A stretch of 64,000 nt of DNA from Nevskiaceae bacterium. GTDB lineage: Bacteria; Pseudomonadota; Gammaproteobacteria; Steroidobacterales; Steroidobacteraceae. The notes under the pieces are model-generated. The model ran no database searches and was not told the DNA's origin. It saw nothing but the letters and a program-made list of their open reading frames with translations. Shown piece after piece: positions 54,680-63,282 of this stretch. Position 1 is the first letter of the stretch. Each line of letters starts with the position of its first letter. The position numbers and the translations under genes are program-made. The DNA lies in assembly GCA_024234075.1 (NCBI GenBank), contig JACKOV010000005.1, positions 1 through 64,000 on the forward strand. Direction: 5' to 3'.

Positions 54680-54826
54680 ATGATGCACGGCTTCTTCACG
54701 ATCCCGAAGTCGATAACGCCAATCCGTATCGCCGAGAGCGTCAGCGTTTTCGGCCGCATGACGGCGGCAAGACTCAGGATTCTCCCTGGCACCATCAAGC
54801 TGGTCATTGACGGTGACGTCCAATGA
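54680..54826 (+). pseudogene. Aldo-keto reductase C-terminal remnant
   Basis: A 48-codon frame, MMHGFFTIPKSITPIRIAES, matching the cofactor-binding HGFxxIPKS segment of the AKRs in this island, then losing similarity after SVFGR. Its stop overlaps the amidohydrolase start as ATGA, so it now acts as an upstream frame that could couple translation of that gene. It is the relic of a deleted AKR gene. Confidence 0.7.
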
Positions 54827-55917
54827 ATCGAAGAGACATTCTCATGCTTGCACTATCCGCCCCTGTGTCAATCGCACTTGCACAGGCTCAGGCGCAACCG
54901 CGCCGCTACAGCCAGATGCTCGCAGGACGCGATGAGCCCATCCTGGACCCCGATATTCCCATCATCGACACACACCATCACCTGCTCGACAGGCCGGACG
55001 TGCGCTACATGATCGAGGACTATCTGGCCGATGCCAATTCGGGGCATCGAGTGATCGCGTCGGTGTACGTGGAGACCATGGCCTTCGCCTGGACGCACGG
55101 GCCGGAAGCTCTGCGACCGATCGGCGAAATCGAGTTCGCCAACGGCATCGGTGCGATGTGCGACAGCGGCCGTTACGGTTGCCGCGCCTGCGCCGCAATC
55201 GTCGGTCATGCCGACTTCCGGCTCGGCGACCAGATAGCCGGCTTGCTGGACCAGGCCGTGCAACGTGCACCGGAACGGTTTCGTGGCGTGCGTCAGACCA
55301 TGCTGGAAAGTTCGTCGGAGGCTCCCTACCGCTTCATCCCCACCCGGCCGCCCAAGGGCGTGATGAAAAGCCCCAGCTTCCGGCCCGCGTTCGCGCACCT
55401 CGCCAGGCGCGGGTTGAGTTTCGACGTCTCCGTCTTCGACGAGCAGTTGCCGGAGGTGATTGAACTGGCGGATGCCTTTCCCGACACCGCCATTGTGCTG
55501 AATCACTGTGGCCTGGTCATGGAAATGGACATGGACAAGGCGCAGCGGGAGCAGGCGTTTCGCCGCTATCGAAAGCTGATGATCGAAACCGGCCGGCGGC
55601 CGAACATCTACTGCAAGATCGGCGGACTGGGAATGCCGTTCTGGGGCTTCCGGTTCGAGGAGCGCAGCGATCCCATCGGCTACCGGGAACTGGCCGATGC
55701 GTGGCGTCCGTATGTGGAAACGACCATCGAGGCTTTCGGGGCCAGTCGCTGCATGATGGAAAGCAACTATCCCCCCGATGGCCGCTCCGCGGGCTTCGTG
55801 CCGTTGTGGAACGCACTGAAGTACATCGTCCGGTCGGCCTCCGCCGATGACAAGGCGGCGCTCTTCCACGGCACCGCGGCAAATGTCTATCGCATTGCTG
55901 ACAAGGCTGGAGCCTGA
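54823..55917 (+). CDS. Amidohydrolase (TIM-barrel) with Tat-like leader
   Basis: A 364-aa metal-dependent hydrolase of the amidohydrolase-2 type, which cleaves lactones or decarboxylates. A leader MNRRDILMLALSAPVSIALA precedes cleavage at AQAQ. The barrel has the first ligand pair in IDTHHHLLD, a His in VLNHCGL and Asp/Asn in MESNYPPD. Relatives hydrolyse 2-pyrone-4,6-dicarboxylate or fuconolactone. Translation is probably coupled to the AKR remnant upstream. Confidence 0.87.
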   Translation: MNRRDILMLALSAPVSIALAQAQAQPRRYSQMLAGRDEPILDPDIPIIDTHHHLLDRPDVRYMIEDYLADANSGHRVIASVYVETMAFAWTHGPEALRPIGEIEFANGIGAMCDSGRYGCRACAAIVGHADFRLGDQIAGLLDQAVQRAPERFRGVRQTMLESSSEAPYRFIPTRPPKGVMKSPSFRPAFAHLARRGLSFDVSVFDEQLPEVIELADAFPDTAIVLNHCGLVMEMDMDKAQREQAFRRYRKLMIETGRRPNIYCKIGGLGMPFWGFRFEERSDPIGYRELADAWRPYVETTIEAFGASRCMMESNYPPDGRSAGFVPLWNALKYIVRSASADDKAALFHGTAANVYRIADKAGA

Positions 55918-56477
55918 ACGGTGCCCTCAGCACCACTGCGCGGCATCGAGTGAATTCATGTTCAACAAACTTGAGAGGCCACATGTGAATCCGGTTCATG
56001 ACATCGACTGCGCTTCGCTCGCGCGCTGAACCGAACCGGTGGCATCTCATGCCATCGAAGAGTCGCAGATTCGGTCGTGCACCTGCAGCCGGGGCAGCAG
56101 CAGCCACTGGCGTCGTGTGTGCCGTGCTCGGCATGGCCTTCGCCGCCGACGTCACAGCCGAGCACGCGCCGCTGACCCGGGGCCTAGAGACCGTGCGTCC
56201 CCTACCGAGTAGTCACTCCGATCCGCATGCGCTTGTGAATTTCGACCAGCAGTGCGTCTGCCTGGGAATCGTGACTGCTGTGCTTTTTTCGACAAGCTCA
56301 AGCGATGCGGGACGGCGTGGGCGGTCGTAACGCGGTAGCCGCAGGGATTGTTGAATCCGACTCACCGTCGCGTTCGTCTCGACCACCTAACTCAACCCGG
56401 CCACCGCTGGTATGTTCGGCATGCAATGGCTTGTGTCTGGGTGCGTCAACGCACTCAACCATCTGGAGGGGTCACAC
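55918..56477 (+). promoter_or_regulatory. 560-bp gap with composite promoter P5
   Basis: From 56199 to 56256 and again 56339-56418 the sequence matches the efflux-operon upstream region (P6). Between them an 82-bp insert holds the other block, TTTTTTCGACAAGCTCAAGCG then GGGACGGC, as in P1/P2. The core is TAACT (56388) and TATGTT (56411), 23 bp apart. A frame from 56050 begins like a secreted protein (GVVCAVLGMAFAADVTAEH) and then loses sense near 56200; it may be the start of a lost exported cupin gene. Confidence 0.5.
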
Positions 56478-57245
56478 ATGAATCCGACATACGACTTCAA
56501 GGGACAGGTAGCTTTTGTCACCGGCGCCGCGATGGGAATGGGCCTTGCTGCTGCCCGCGCCTTCGCACAAAGCGGTGCATCCGTGGTGCTCGCAGATGTG
56601 GATGGAGAGCGCGCCGCTAGACAAGCGCAGAAGATCGTCGATGAAGGCGGCGTCGCCATCGGCATCGCCTGCGATGTGACCGACGAGGCACAAGTTGCAG
56701 CCGCGATCGATCGGGCCGTTGCCGAATACGGCCGACTCGACATGGCTTTCAACAATGCCGGCATCCAGGTACCACCGAGCGACGCAGCCGACGAGCCTGT
56801 CGAGAACTTCCGACGTGTGGTTGCCGTCAACCAGTTCGGCGTGTGGGCCTGCATGAAGCATGAGCTGCGCGTGATGCGCGCTCAGGGGTCGGGCGCAATC
56901 GTCAACAACTCATCGCTGGGTGGCCTGGTCGGTCTGCCCGAGCGCGCGGCCTATCACGGAACGAAACACGCCGTGCTGGGCATGACCAAGAGCGCCGGCG
57001 TGGAATACGCCTCCCGCGGCGTTCGCATCAACGCTGTCTGTCCAGGAACCATCGATACACCGATGGTGCAGGACATGCTCAAGGGTCAGGCGGATGCGAT
57101 GAAGGTGATCCTGAAGGACCAGTCCATCGGCCGTCTGGGACGAGACGACGAAGTGGCCGCCGCGGTGCTGTGGCTGTGCAGTCCCGGCGCGAGTTTCGTC
57201 GTCGGCGTCGGTCTGCCGGTCGATGGCGGTTTCACGGCGCACTGA
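56478..57245 (+). CDS. SDR-family oxidoreductase
   Basis: A 255-aa classical SDR: TGAAMGMG cofactor loop, LADVDGE acidic NAD-selective residue, NNAG, SSLGG with YHGTK, and the end GLPVDGGFTAH. It is a paralogue of the SDR at 51902. GGAGGGG lies 6-12 nt before ATG 56478. First gene after promoter P5; the Tat-type SDR follows 33 bp downstream. Confidence 0.9.
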   Translation: MNPTYDFKGQVAFVTGAAMGMGLAAARAFAQSGASVVLADVDGERAARQAQKIVDEGGVAIGIACDVTDEAQVAAAIDRAVAEYGRLDMAFNNAGIQVPPSDAADEPVENFRRVVAVNQFGVWACMKHELRVMRAQGSGAIVNNSSLGGLVGLPERAAYHGTKHAVLGMTKSAGVEYASRGVRINAVCPGTIDTPMVQDMLKGQADAMKVILKDQSIGRLGRDDEVAAAVLWLCSPGASFVVGVGLPVDGGFTAH

Positions 57246-57278
57246 TTCCATACTGGGCCGAATCGGAGGTCACACCCA

Positions 57279-58163
57279 ATGGACCGTCGAAGATTCCTCG
57301 TCACCAGCGCCAGACTGGGTTCAGTCCTGACCGCAGGATCGCTCCTGACTGCCACGACCGCGCTGGCGCAATCAGCATCGAGTTCCCCCAAGGACGCTGC
57401 CATGCCTGAAGCGCAGCGCAGCGCAGGTCGCAAGGCTCGCGTATTCATCACCGGTTCGGCCGACGGGCTGGGCCGTGCCGCGGCCAGGACGCTGCTTTCC
57501 CAAGGTCACGAAGTCATGGTGCATGTCAGATCGCAGGCGCGGGTGTCGGCTGTGACAGAGCTCCTCGACCAGGGCGCCACCGCCGCGATCGGCGACCTCG
57601 CGTACGTGGCGCAGATCCGCGACCTCGCCCGGCAGGTCAATGCCCTCGGCCGGATGGATGCCGTCATCCACAACGCGGGCGTGATGTCCGGTCCGCCGCT
57701 GCTGGTGGTCAACGTTGTCGCTCCCTACCTGCTCACCGCGCTGATCCAGCGTCCCCAGCGCCTGATCTACCTGAGCAGCAGCATGCACAGGGGCGGGCGC
57801 GCCAGCCTCTCGGGCATGGACTGGACGGGCCGCACGTCTACGGGCAGTTATTCGGACAGCAAGCTCTTCGTCACCACGCTGGCGACTGCCGTCGCTCGAC
57901 TGTGGCCCGATGTGTACAGCAACTCCGTCGATCCGGGCTGGGTGCCGACCCGAATGGGTGGTCCGGACGCGCCCGACGATTTGCGATTGGGCCACGTGAC
58001 GCAGGAGTGGCTTGCCACCAGCGACGACCCGGAGGCGCTGAGCAGTGGCGGATACCGGTATCACCAGCGTCGTCAGGAGCCCGACCCGGCAATCAATGAC
58101 ACCGGATTCCAGGATCAGCTGCTTGCCGAGCTCGCACGTGCCACCGGCACGAAGCTGGCCTGA
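57279..58163 (+). CDS. SDR-family oxidoreductase with Tat signal
   Basis: A 294-aa protein with a leader of the Tat type (MDRRRFLVTSARLGSVLTAG, cleavage after TTALAQ) followed by an SDR core VFITGSADGLGRAAARTLL, HNAG, LSSSMH and YSDSK. It resembles the atypical dehydrogenase/WW-oxidoreductase branch. The usual NADP arginine is suggested by VHVRSQAR. Likely exported folded with cofactor. Confidence 0.87.
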   Translation: MDRRRFLVTSARLGSVLTAGSLLTATTALAQSASSSPKDAAMPEAQRSAGRKARVFITGSADGLGRAAARTLLSQGHEVMVHVRSQARVSAVTELLDQGATAAIGDLAYVAQIRDLARQVNALGRMDAVIHNAGVMSGPPLLVVNVVAPYLLTALIQRPQRLIYLSSSMHRGGRASLSGMDWTGRTSTGSYSDSKLFVTTLATAVARLWPDVYSNSVDPGWVPTRMGGPDAPDDLRLGHVTQEWLATSDDPEALSSGGYRYHQRRQEPDPAINDTGFQDQLLAELARATGTKLA

Positions 58164-58222
58164 CAGGATCCACGCTGTCTACTGCATCACGAGATTCCGG
58201 CCCGGCTTCTTCGGAGACCACC

Positions 58223-58951
58223 ATGAAACCTTCTCGCCGCTCCATCCTGAAATCCCTTGGCGCCGTGGTCGCTTCCCATTGGGTGCTCCGGGCGAACCAC
58301 GTTTTCGCGGCTACGCCGATGCGCATCGGTGTCATCGGCGCAGGCTCGCTGGGTGGCACGGTGGGGCGCCTGTGGGTCGAGGCGGGACATGAGGTCATGT
58401 TCTCTTCCCGGCATCCCGAACAGTTGGCATCGCGGATCCGCGGCTTGGGGCCACGTGCGTCAGTCGGCCAGCCGAAGGCAGCGGCCGAGTTCGGCACCGT
58501 GCTGCTGCTAGCCATTCCCTTCGAGGCATTGCCACAGGTCGGCCGCGAACTTCGCAGCGCCTACCGCGACAAGATCGTCCTGGACGCCACCAACCCGTGG
58601 GGCGCGAGCCGCAGCGACGTGTACCGCGAGGCACGCGAGTTCGGCGTTGCGCAGACTGTCGCGAAATACATGCCCGGCGCGCGCCTAGCGCGCGCGTTCA
58701 GTGCCGTCGATGCCACCGTGGTGGAAACGTCCGCGACACGATCCGCTGGGCGCATCGGGATGCCCATTGCCAGCGATGATGCGGCGGCCATGCAGGTCGC
58801 CGCGCGGCTGGTGCGCGATGCCGGGTGCGATCCCGTCATCGTCGGCAACCTCACCGCGGCCTCCGTCTTCGAGCCGGGCGGGCCAGGTTTTCGCGCCCAT
58901 CTGACCGCGCCCGAGTTGCGAAAGCGCCTTGGGCTCTCCGACGCGGACTGA
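58223..58951 (+). CDS. F420 reductase-like NADP oxidoreductase with Tat signal
   Basis: A 242-aa protein: leader PSRRSILKSLGAVVASHWVL with cleavage near HVFAA, then the Rossmann motif IGVIGAGSLGGTVGRLW, SSRHPE and VLDATNPWG. It is the exported counterpart of the protein at 53974. The C-terminal ~30 residues are Pro/Gly-rich. Third gene of the P5 unit (SDR, Tat-SDR, this). Confidence 0.85.
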   Translation: MKPSRRSILKSLGAVVASHWVLRANHVFAATPMRIGVIGAGSLGGTVGRLWVEAGHEVMFSSRHPEQLASRIRGLGPRASVGQPKAAAEFGTVLLLAIPFEALPQVGRELRSAYRDKIVLDATNPWGASRSDVYREAREFGVAQTVAKYMPGARLARAFSAVDATVVETSATRSAGRIGMPIASDDAAAMQVAARLVRDAGCDPVIVGNLTAASVFEPGGPGFRAHLTAPELRKRLGLSDAD

Positions 58952-59080
58952 ACGTGAAGGGTCGAGGGAAAGAGCGGCCACGTGCGGATGACTTTTGCTT
59001 CAGCCCAGCCACGCAATCACCAACTGCGGTGACTGAAGCTCCTGAACGCTTCCGGTCGACGAATCTCGCCAATCGATTGA

Positions 59081-59146
59081 TGCGTTTTTTCAAAAAGCGC
59101 ATGCGAGGCCAGCCGGGTAATCGTCTCCGCGCCGGCGCTGTAAGCT
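59081..59146 (+). promoter_or_regulatory. Shared island promoter P4
   Basis: TGCGTTTTTTCAAAAAGCGC, GGCCAGCCGGG, then TAATC (59118-59122) and TAAGCT 23 bp on (59141). The T-rich run, TAATC and the G+C-rich spacer CCGCGCCGGCG match P1. The aldo-keto reductase starts 42 bp later. Confidence 0.55.
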
Positions 59147-59187
59147 TGGTCCGATCAGGTCCTCTTCAAAGCGATAGGACAGGTGCG

Positions 59188-60264
59188 ATGAACGATCAGA
59201 CGAAGAATCCGAACAGTGCAGGAACTGCCTCCAGCCTCCGTCGTCGCGATGTTCTCCGCCTAGGTGCGGGCATGGCAGCGGCTTCGCCCTGGCTCGCGGC
59301 GGGCGTTCAAGCAGCTACCCAGTCCGATTCAGCGACGACGACCATGCCCGCCGCCGGCAAGAGCCCGCTGACGAGACTGAACAACGGTATCGATATGCCG
59401 GTGTTTGGCGTCGGCACCCTGGCAATGACGACCTTCCAGGCGGCTGACCTTGTCAACTTCGCCTTGCGCAATGGCTACCGTCTGATCGACACGGCCAAGA
59501 ACTATGGCGTCGAGAAAGAGGTGGGAGCAGGCATTGTGCGAAGCGGCGTGCCACGATCCGAGATCTTCATCACCACCAAGCTCTGGATCGAGGATTATGG
59601 CTACGACGAAGCGCTGCGGGCATTCGACAGGAGCATCAGCGCACTCGGGGTTGAGTATCTCGATCTCTATCTGCTGCACTGGCCGGTGCCGAGCGATTTC
59701 GGCAAGACCATTGCCGCCTACAAGGCGCTGGAAAAGCTCTATGCGGACAAACGTATTCGCGCCATCGGCGTGAGCAATTTTCAGGCGGATCATCTGAAGA
59801 GGCTGATGGACAGCACCGACATCGTGCCGGCGCTCAACCAGATCGAACTACATCCATACCTGTCGCAGAAGCATGGGCGTCAGGCCAACGAGCAACATGG
59901 CATCAAGACCGAGAGCTGGTCGCCGATTGGCGGGGTCTTCGTCAACCTCCCGAAGGAATGGACCCGCCCCGTGCGATTGCTCGAAGACGCCGCCATTGTC
60001 GACCTGGCACAGAAGCACAGGAAGACCGCCGCACAGATCGTACTGCGTTGGCACAACCAACAAGGTCGGATCGTCATACCGAAATCACAGCACTACGAGC
60101 GCTTGCTGGCGAACATCGACATCTTCGACTTCAAACTGAGCGCCGATGAGATGGCGGCTATCGACGCGCTGAATCGTGATCTGCGCGGCGGTCCCGACCC
60201 GGGGAGCTTCGACATTCCCGCGTTCCGGGCTCTCGCCGCACGACGGCAGGTGCGTGTCTACTAG
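59188..60264 (+). CDS. Aldo-keto reductase with Tat signal, paralogue 2
   Basis: A 358-aa AKR closely similar to that at 32761 over its length. The leader SLRRRDVLRLGAGMAAASPW is twin-arginine type, cleavage after GVQAA. Catalytic residues lie in DTAKNYGVE, TTKLW and LLHWP, with NADPH segment IPKSQHYER. Differences include PVPSDFGKT versus PAPSEFEKT near the active-site loop. A transposase remnant starts right after the stop. Confidence 0.9.
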   Translation: MNDQTKNPNSAGTASSLRRRDVLRLGAGMAAASPWLAAGVQAATQSDSATTTMPAAGKSPLTRLNNGIDMPVFGVGTLAMTTFQAADLVNFALRNGYRLIDTAKNYGVEKEVGAGIVRSGVPRSEIFITTKLWIEDYGYDEALRAFDRSISALGVEYLDLYLLHWPVPSDFGKTIAAYKALEKLYADKRIRAIGVSNFQADHLKRLMDSTDIVPALNQIELHPYLSQKHGRQANEQHGIKTESWSPIGGVFVNLPKEWTRPVRLLEDAAIVDLAQKHRKTAAQIVLRWHNQQGRIVIPKSQHYERLLANIDIFDFKLSADEMAAIDALNRDLRGGPDPGSFDIPAFRALAARRQVRVY

Positions 60265-60274
60265 TGTCGTGTCC

Positions 60275-60499
60275 CGTTGATGGCGACGGATCGCTTGTGT
60301 CGTGATCAGCGCGAACCGGCGTTCGACCTGGTTGAGCCACGAGCCGTACGTCGGCGTGAAGTGCAGATGGAACCGGGTCGACGTGTCAAACAGGTTTGGA
60401 CACCGGTGTGCTTGTGCGTGCCGTAGTTTGTCGCAGATCAGATGTACGTCGAGAGTTCGGAGACGTTTGTCCCGATGTGCCGCAGGAACGCCATGGAGT
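60275..60499 (-). pseudogene. IS630-family transposase remnant
   Basis: On the minus strand ~75 codons read LDVHLICDKLRHAQAHRCPN, then RFHLHFTPTYGSWLNQVERR, the C-terminal DDE core of IS630 transposases (HFTPTxxSWLNQVE with the catalytic Glu). Its N-terminal part is replaced by the IS3 element beginning at 60500, and its C-terminus is lost near the AKR stop. Confidence 0.85.
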
Positions 60500-60547
60500 T
60501 GACCCGGTTTCGTGGACACCTCACCGTTGGAGATGGAGGAGTTCACG

Positions 60548-60859
60548 ATGGCAGACAAGACGGTTCGGTACGCCCCGGATTTCAAGCGGCAGATGGTGGG
60601 CCTAGTGCAGGCCGGGCGTAGCCCGGCCTCGCTGTCGAAGGAGTTTGGCCCTTCGGCCTGGACGATTGCGCTGTGGGTCAAGCAGTCCGCACGTGATGTT
60701 GGCAAGGGCGATGGTGGCTTGACCAGCGCCGAGCGCGAGGAGCTGACGCGGCTTCGGCGCGAGAACAAGCGACTGAAGGAGGAGCGCGAGATCCTCTCAA
60801 AAGCCGCGGCCTGGTTCGCCACGGAGAGCGGTCCCTCGAAGCGCTCTTCGGGTTCGTGA
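60548..60859 (+). CDS. IS3 transposase OrfA
   Basis: A 103-aa DNA-binding subunit with an HTH (YAPDFKRQMVGLVQAG, SLSKEFGPSAWTIALWVKQ) and a leucine-zipper-like end (LTRLRRENKRLKEEREILSK). Start ATG 60548, with GGAGGAG 6-12 nt upstream. The run CAAAAG near 60800 is a possible slip site for the programmed -1 frameshift to OrfB. Confidence 0.9.
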   Translation: MADKTVRYAPDFKRQMVGLVQAGRSPASLSKEFGPSAWTIALWVKQSARDVGKGDGGLTSAEREELTRLRRENKRLKEEREILSKAAAWFATESGPSKRSSGS

Positions 60860-61775
60860 AGGTGAACCAGGCCACCCACTCGGTGGGGATGATGTGCCGA
60901 CTGCTGAACGTGTCGAGGAGTGGCTTTTCGCCTGGGTGGATCGGCCGATGTGTGAACGCCGACGCATGGATCTGATGCTCAGCTGCCAGATCGCCGCCAT
61001 CCACCGTCGTTCGCGCGAAGCGTATGGATCGCCGAGCATCCACGCGGAGCTGGCCGACGATCACCAGATCCGCGTGGGTCGCAAGCGCGTGGCTCGATTG
61101 ATGCGCCAGGCGGGTCTGCGGGGTGCCACGCTGCGCAAGTACGTGGTGACCACGCAGAGCGATCCTGATGCAGCAAAACCCATCGATCTGGTGGAGCGGC
61201 GCTTCTATGCCGACGCCCCGGATCGGCTGTGGGTGGCGGATATGACTTACATCCCGACCTGGTCGGGTTGGCTGTATCTGGCGATGGTGCTGGATGTGTA
61301 CTCGCGCAAGATCGTCGGCTGGGCGATGGACACGAACATGCGCACCGAGCTGATCCTGGACGCTCTGCAGATGGCGGTGACCCAGCGCCAGCCCAAGAGC
61401 GTTATCCACCACTCGGATCGCGGCAGCCAGTACACCAGCACCGCCTTCGGCAAGCGCTGTCAGGAAGCCGGCATCATGCCGTCGATGGGTTCGGTGGGCG
61501 ACGCCTACGACAACGCGATGGCCGAGAGCTTCTTCGCCACGCTCGAGCGCGAGGTGCTCAACCGCAGAAGGTTCAAGAGCCAGGCCGAAGCACGCATGGC
61601 TATCTTTGAGTGGATCGAGGGTTGGTACAACCCGCATCGCCGTCACTCCGGGCTGGGTTACCGTTCACCTGTCAATTTCGAGCGGGCGCATCATCAAGCC
61701 AGAGCAAGAATGACAGAGCTTCTGCCGCCTTCTGCGGCAGACTCACTGTCGGGTAAGATCAACAAGGCAGCATGA
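60853..61775 (+). pseudogene. IS3 transposase OrfB, frameshifted
   Basis: The DDE integrase subunit. The N-terminal part reads in one frame (FVKVNQATHSVGMMCRLLNV, SRSGF) and the rest in another from about 60930 (AWVDRPMCERRRMDLML). Loss of one T in the TTTT run at about 60927 explains this. The rve core is intact: VADMTYIPT (Asp), HHSDRGSQYTS (Asp) and DNAMAESFFATLERE (Glu), ending WYNPHRRHSGLGYRSP. Without correction the fusion transposase cannot be made. Confidence 0.85.
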
Positions 61776-61824
61776 AAACAAGATCACAGGACTAAGACAC
61801 TAACCTGTCCACGGAAACGGGGCA

Positions 61825-62641
61825 GCTCCAGAAAGCCGTTACTCGCGCCGTAGATCGCGGCCAGATCCCGCGCGCACAGTACGGAGCGGTGCTGATCGAT
61901 GAGGGACATGACTTTCTGCCTGACTGGCTGAGGCTTGCCGTGCAGATGCTTGATCCTTCAACCAATCACCTGTTGCTGCTGTACGACGATGCGCAGTCCA
62001 TTTATAGCAATAAGAGGACAGGTGCATTCTCCTTTCGCAGCGTCGGGATCTCGGCGGCAGGGCGCACGAAAATACTGAGGCGAAACTACCGCAACACGAA
62101 TGATATTCTCGCTTGTGCGCGCACATTCGCGGAGAAGCTGCTGACGCCAGTGGATGCGGTCGAAGATGGAGTTCCCCTGCTATATCCAGAGACAGGTGGT
62201 CGAAGTGGTGTGCGTCCCCGGTACATGGAGCTTGCATCCGTCAAGCAGGAAGCGCGCCAAATCGGTCGGGAAATATTGGCCCAGCACGAAGCCGGCGTGG
62301 CCTGGAACCAGATTGGGGTGTTCTATACGGCACCGTTCGTGGCTGAGGAGATTGCGCTGGTGCTGGAGACATTGAAGGTGCCGTTTGACTGGCTCAGGGA
62401 TGCAGCATCCAAGACCCTGAATCCCACACGCCCAAGCGTGAAGCTCATGACGCCGCATAGCAGCAAGGGGCTGCAATACAAGGTAGCTATCATTGGTGGT
62501 TTGGGTTTCTGGCCGTACAAATCGGAAGTCGATGAAGCAAGACTGTTGTATGTGGCAATGACCCGAGCAACACATGAACTTGTGATCACAAGCAGCAAGT
62601 CGAGCATATTCAGTGAGCGGATGCGCAGATTGTGTGCGTAG
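61825..62641 (+). pseudogene. UvrD/Rep-type helicase, C-terminal part
   Basis: About 271 codons of a superfamily 1 helicase beginning at the IS3 edge. Motif II is VLIDEGHDF, motif III-like LLYDDAQSIY, motif IV RRNYRNT, motif V TPHSSKGLQYK and motif VI LLYVAMTRATHEL. The Walker A domain is missing, cut off by the IS3 insertion. Base use is slightly less G+C-rich than neighbours, which suggests foreign origin, for example part of a defence or nuclease-helicase system. Confidence 0.85.
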
Positions 62642-62657
62642 CAGTCGGCGCCATATG

Positions 62658-63062
62658 ATGCAGAAAAGCGAGCATCAGGAAGAACAGGTATTGCGAAAGA
62701 CAGTCTTGGTTCTTCTGCTGGCTGGCGCTACGACCAGCCTCGATGCCCACCACTCCCGTGGCCACTTCGACCGCACCCGCAGCGTCGAGATGAAGGCCGT
62801 CATCACCAAGGTAGGCTGGGTCAACCCGCATGTATTCCTGCTTGGAAAGGTCCGCGCTCCCGACGGATCCATGCAGGACTGGACTATCGAATGCCACACC
62901 ATCAATGGCCAGATGCGCCGCGGATGGACGAAGCGCACCGTGAAGGTGGGTGATGTGCTGATGCTCAGCATTCACCCGCATCGGGATGCGCGCCGGCTCC
63001 GGTCTTCCCGGGGCGGTTCAATCTGCTTCCGGAATTTCGTTAAATTGAGCAGCGCCGGTTAG
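62658..63062 (+). CDS. DUF6152-like secreted protein, probably C-truncated
   Basis: Up to 134 aa. A signal peptide (KTVLVLLLAGATTSLDA) precedes AHHSRGHFDRTRSVEMKAVI, KVGWVNPHVFL and DWTIECHTINGQMRRGW, the pattern of DUF6152 periplasmic proteins. After GDVLMLSIHPHRD the sequence no longer fits the family, so the 3' end was replaced near 62985. ATG 62655/62658 are possible, but TTG 62691 with AGGAAG upstream gives a cleaner signal peptide. Confidence 0.65.
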   Translation: MQKSEHQEEQVLRKTVLVLLLAGATTSLDAHHSRGHFDRTRSVEMKAVITKVGWVNPHVFLLGKVRAPDGSMQDWTIECHTINGQMRRGWTKRTVKVGDVLMLSIHPHRDARRLRSSRGGSICFRNFVKLSSAG

Positions 63063-63282
63063 TTGCGAGCGCCGGGAGCAATTTAGTGGGAGTGAGGGGC
63101 GCTCTCGGCATTGTGTCCCGCTGCACCCGCAGTTGCAGCGGTAGGATTCTGGGAAGAAGTGGTCGAAACTCGAGCGGGTTTTCGACGGAGGTCTCGGGCT
63201 CGCCATAAGGCCCGATGGGCCAAGTACGCTACGCTGCAGGGGCGCTTTGAACCTCCTGCCCACCGCCCACCCCGTCGGACGT
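63063..63282. repeat. Repeat copy D and IS91-like end relic
   Basis: 63063-63170 shares CAAT-TAGTGGGAGTGAGGGGC, GGCATTGTG and GGATTCTGGGAAG with repeat copy C. From about 63230 the sequence CGCTGC-GGGG-GCTTTGAAC-TCCT matches the last ~30 bp of the IS91 right end with several differences and stops at about 63262. This looks like the relic of a related element. No gene is seen. Confidence 0.5.

Larger units (their letters stand above)
60500..61824 (+). mobile_element. IS3-family insertion sequence
   Basis: About 1325 bp. The left end starts TGACCCGGTTTCGTGGACA (60500-60518); the right end, read inward, is TGCCCCGTTTCCGTGGACA (61824-61806), matching at 16 of 19 positions. Two overlapping transposase frames lie inside. 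The flanks are an IS630 remnant and a helicase fragment, with no convincing target duplication, so flanking DNA was deleted after insertion or two copies recombined. Confidence 0.85.

Noticed and set aside
60512..60547. Earlier start for IS3 OrfA at 60512
   Set aside because: The GGAGGAG just before ATG 60548 and the family N-terminus favour the later start.
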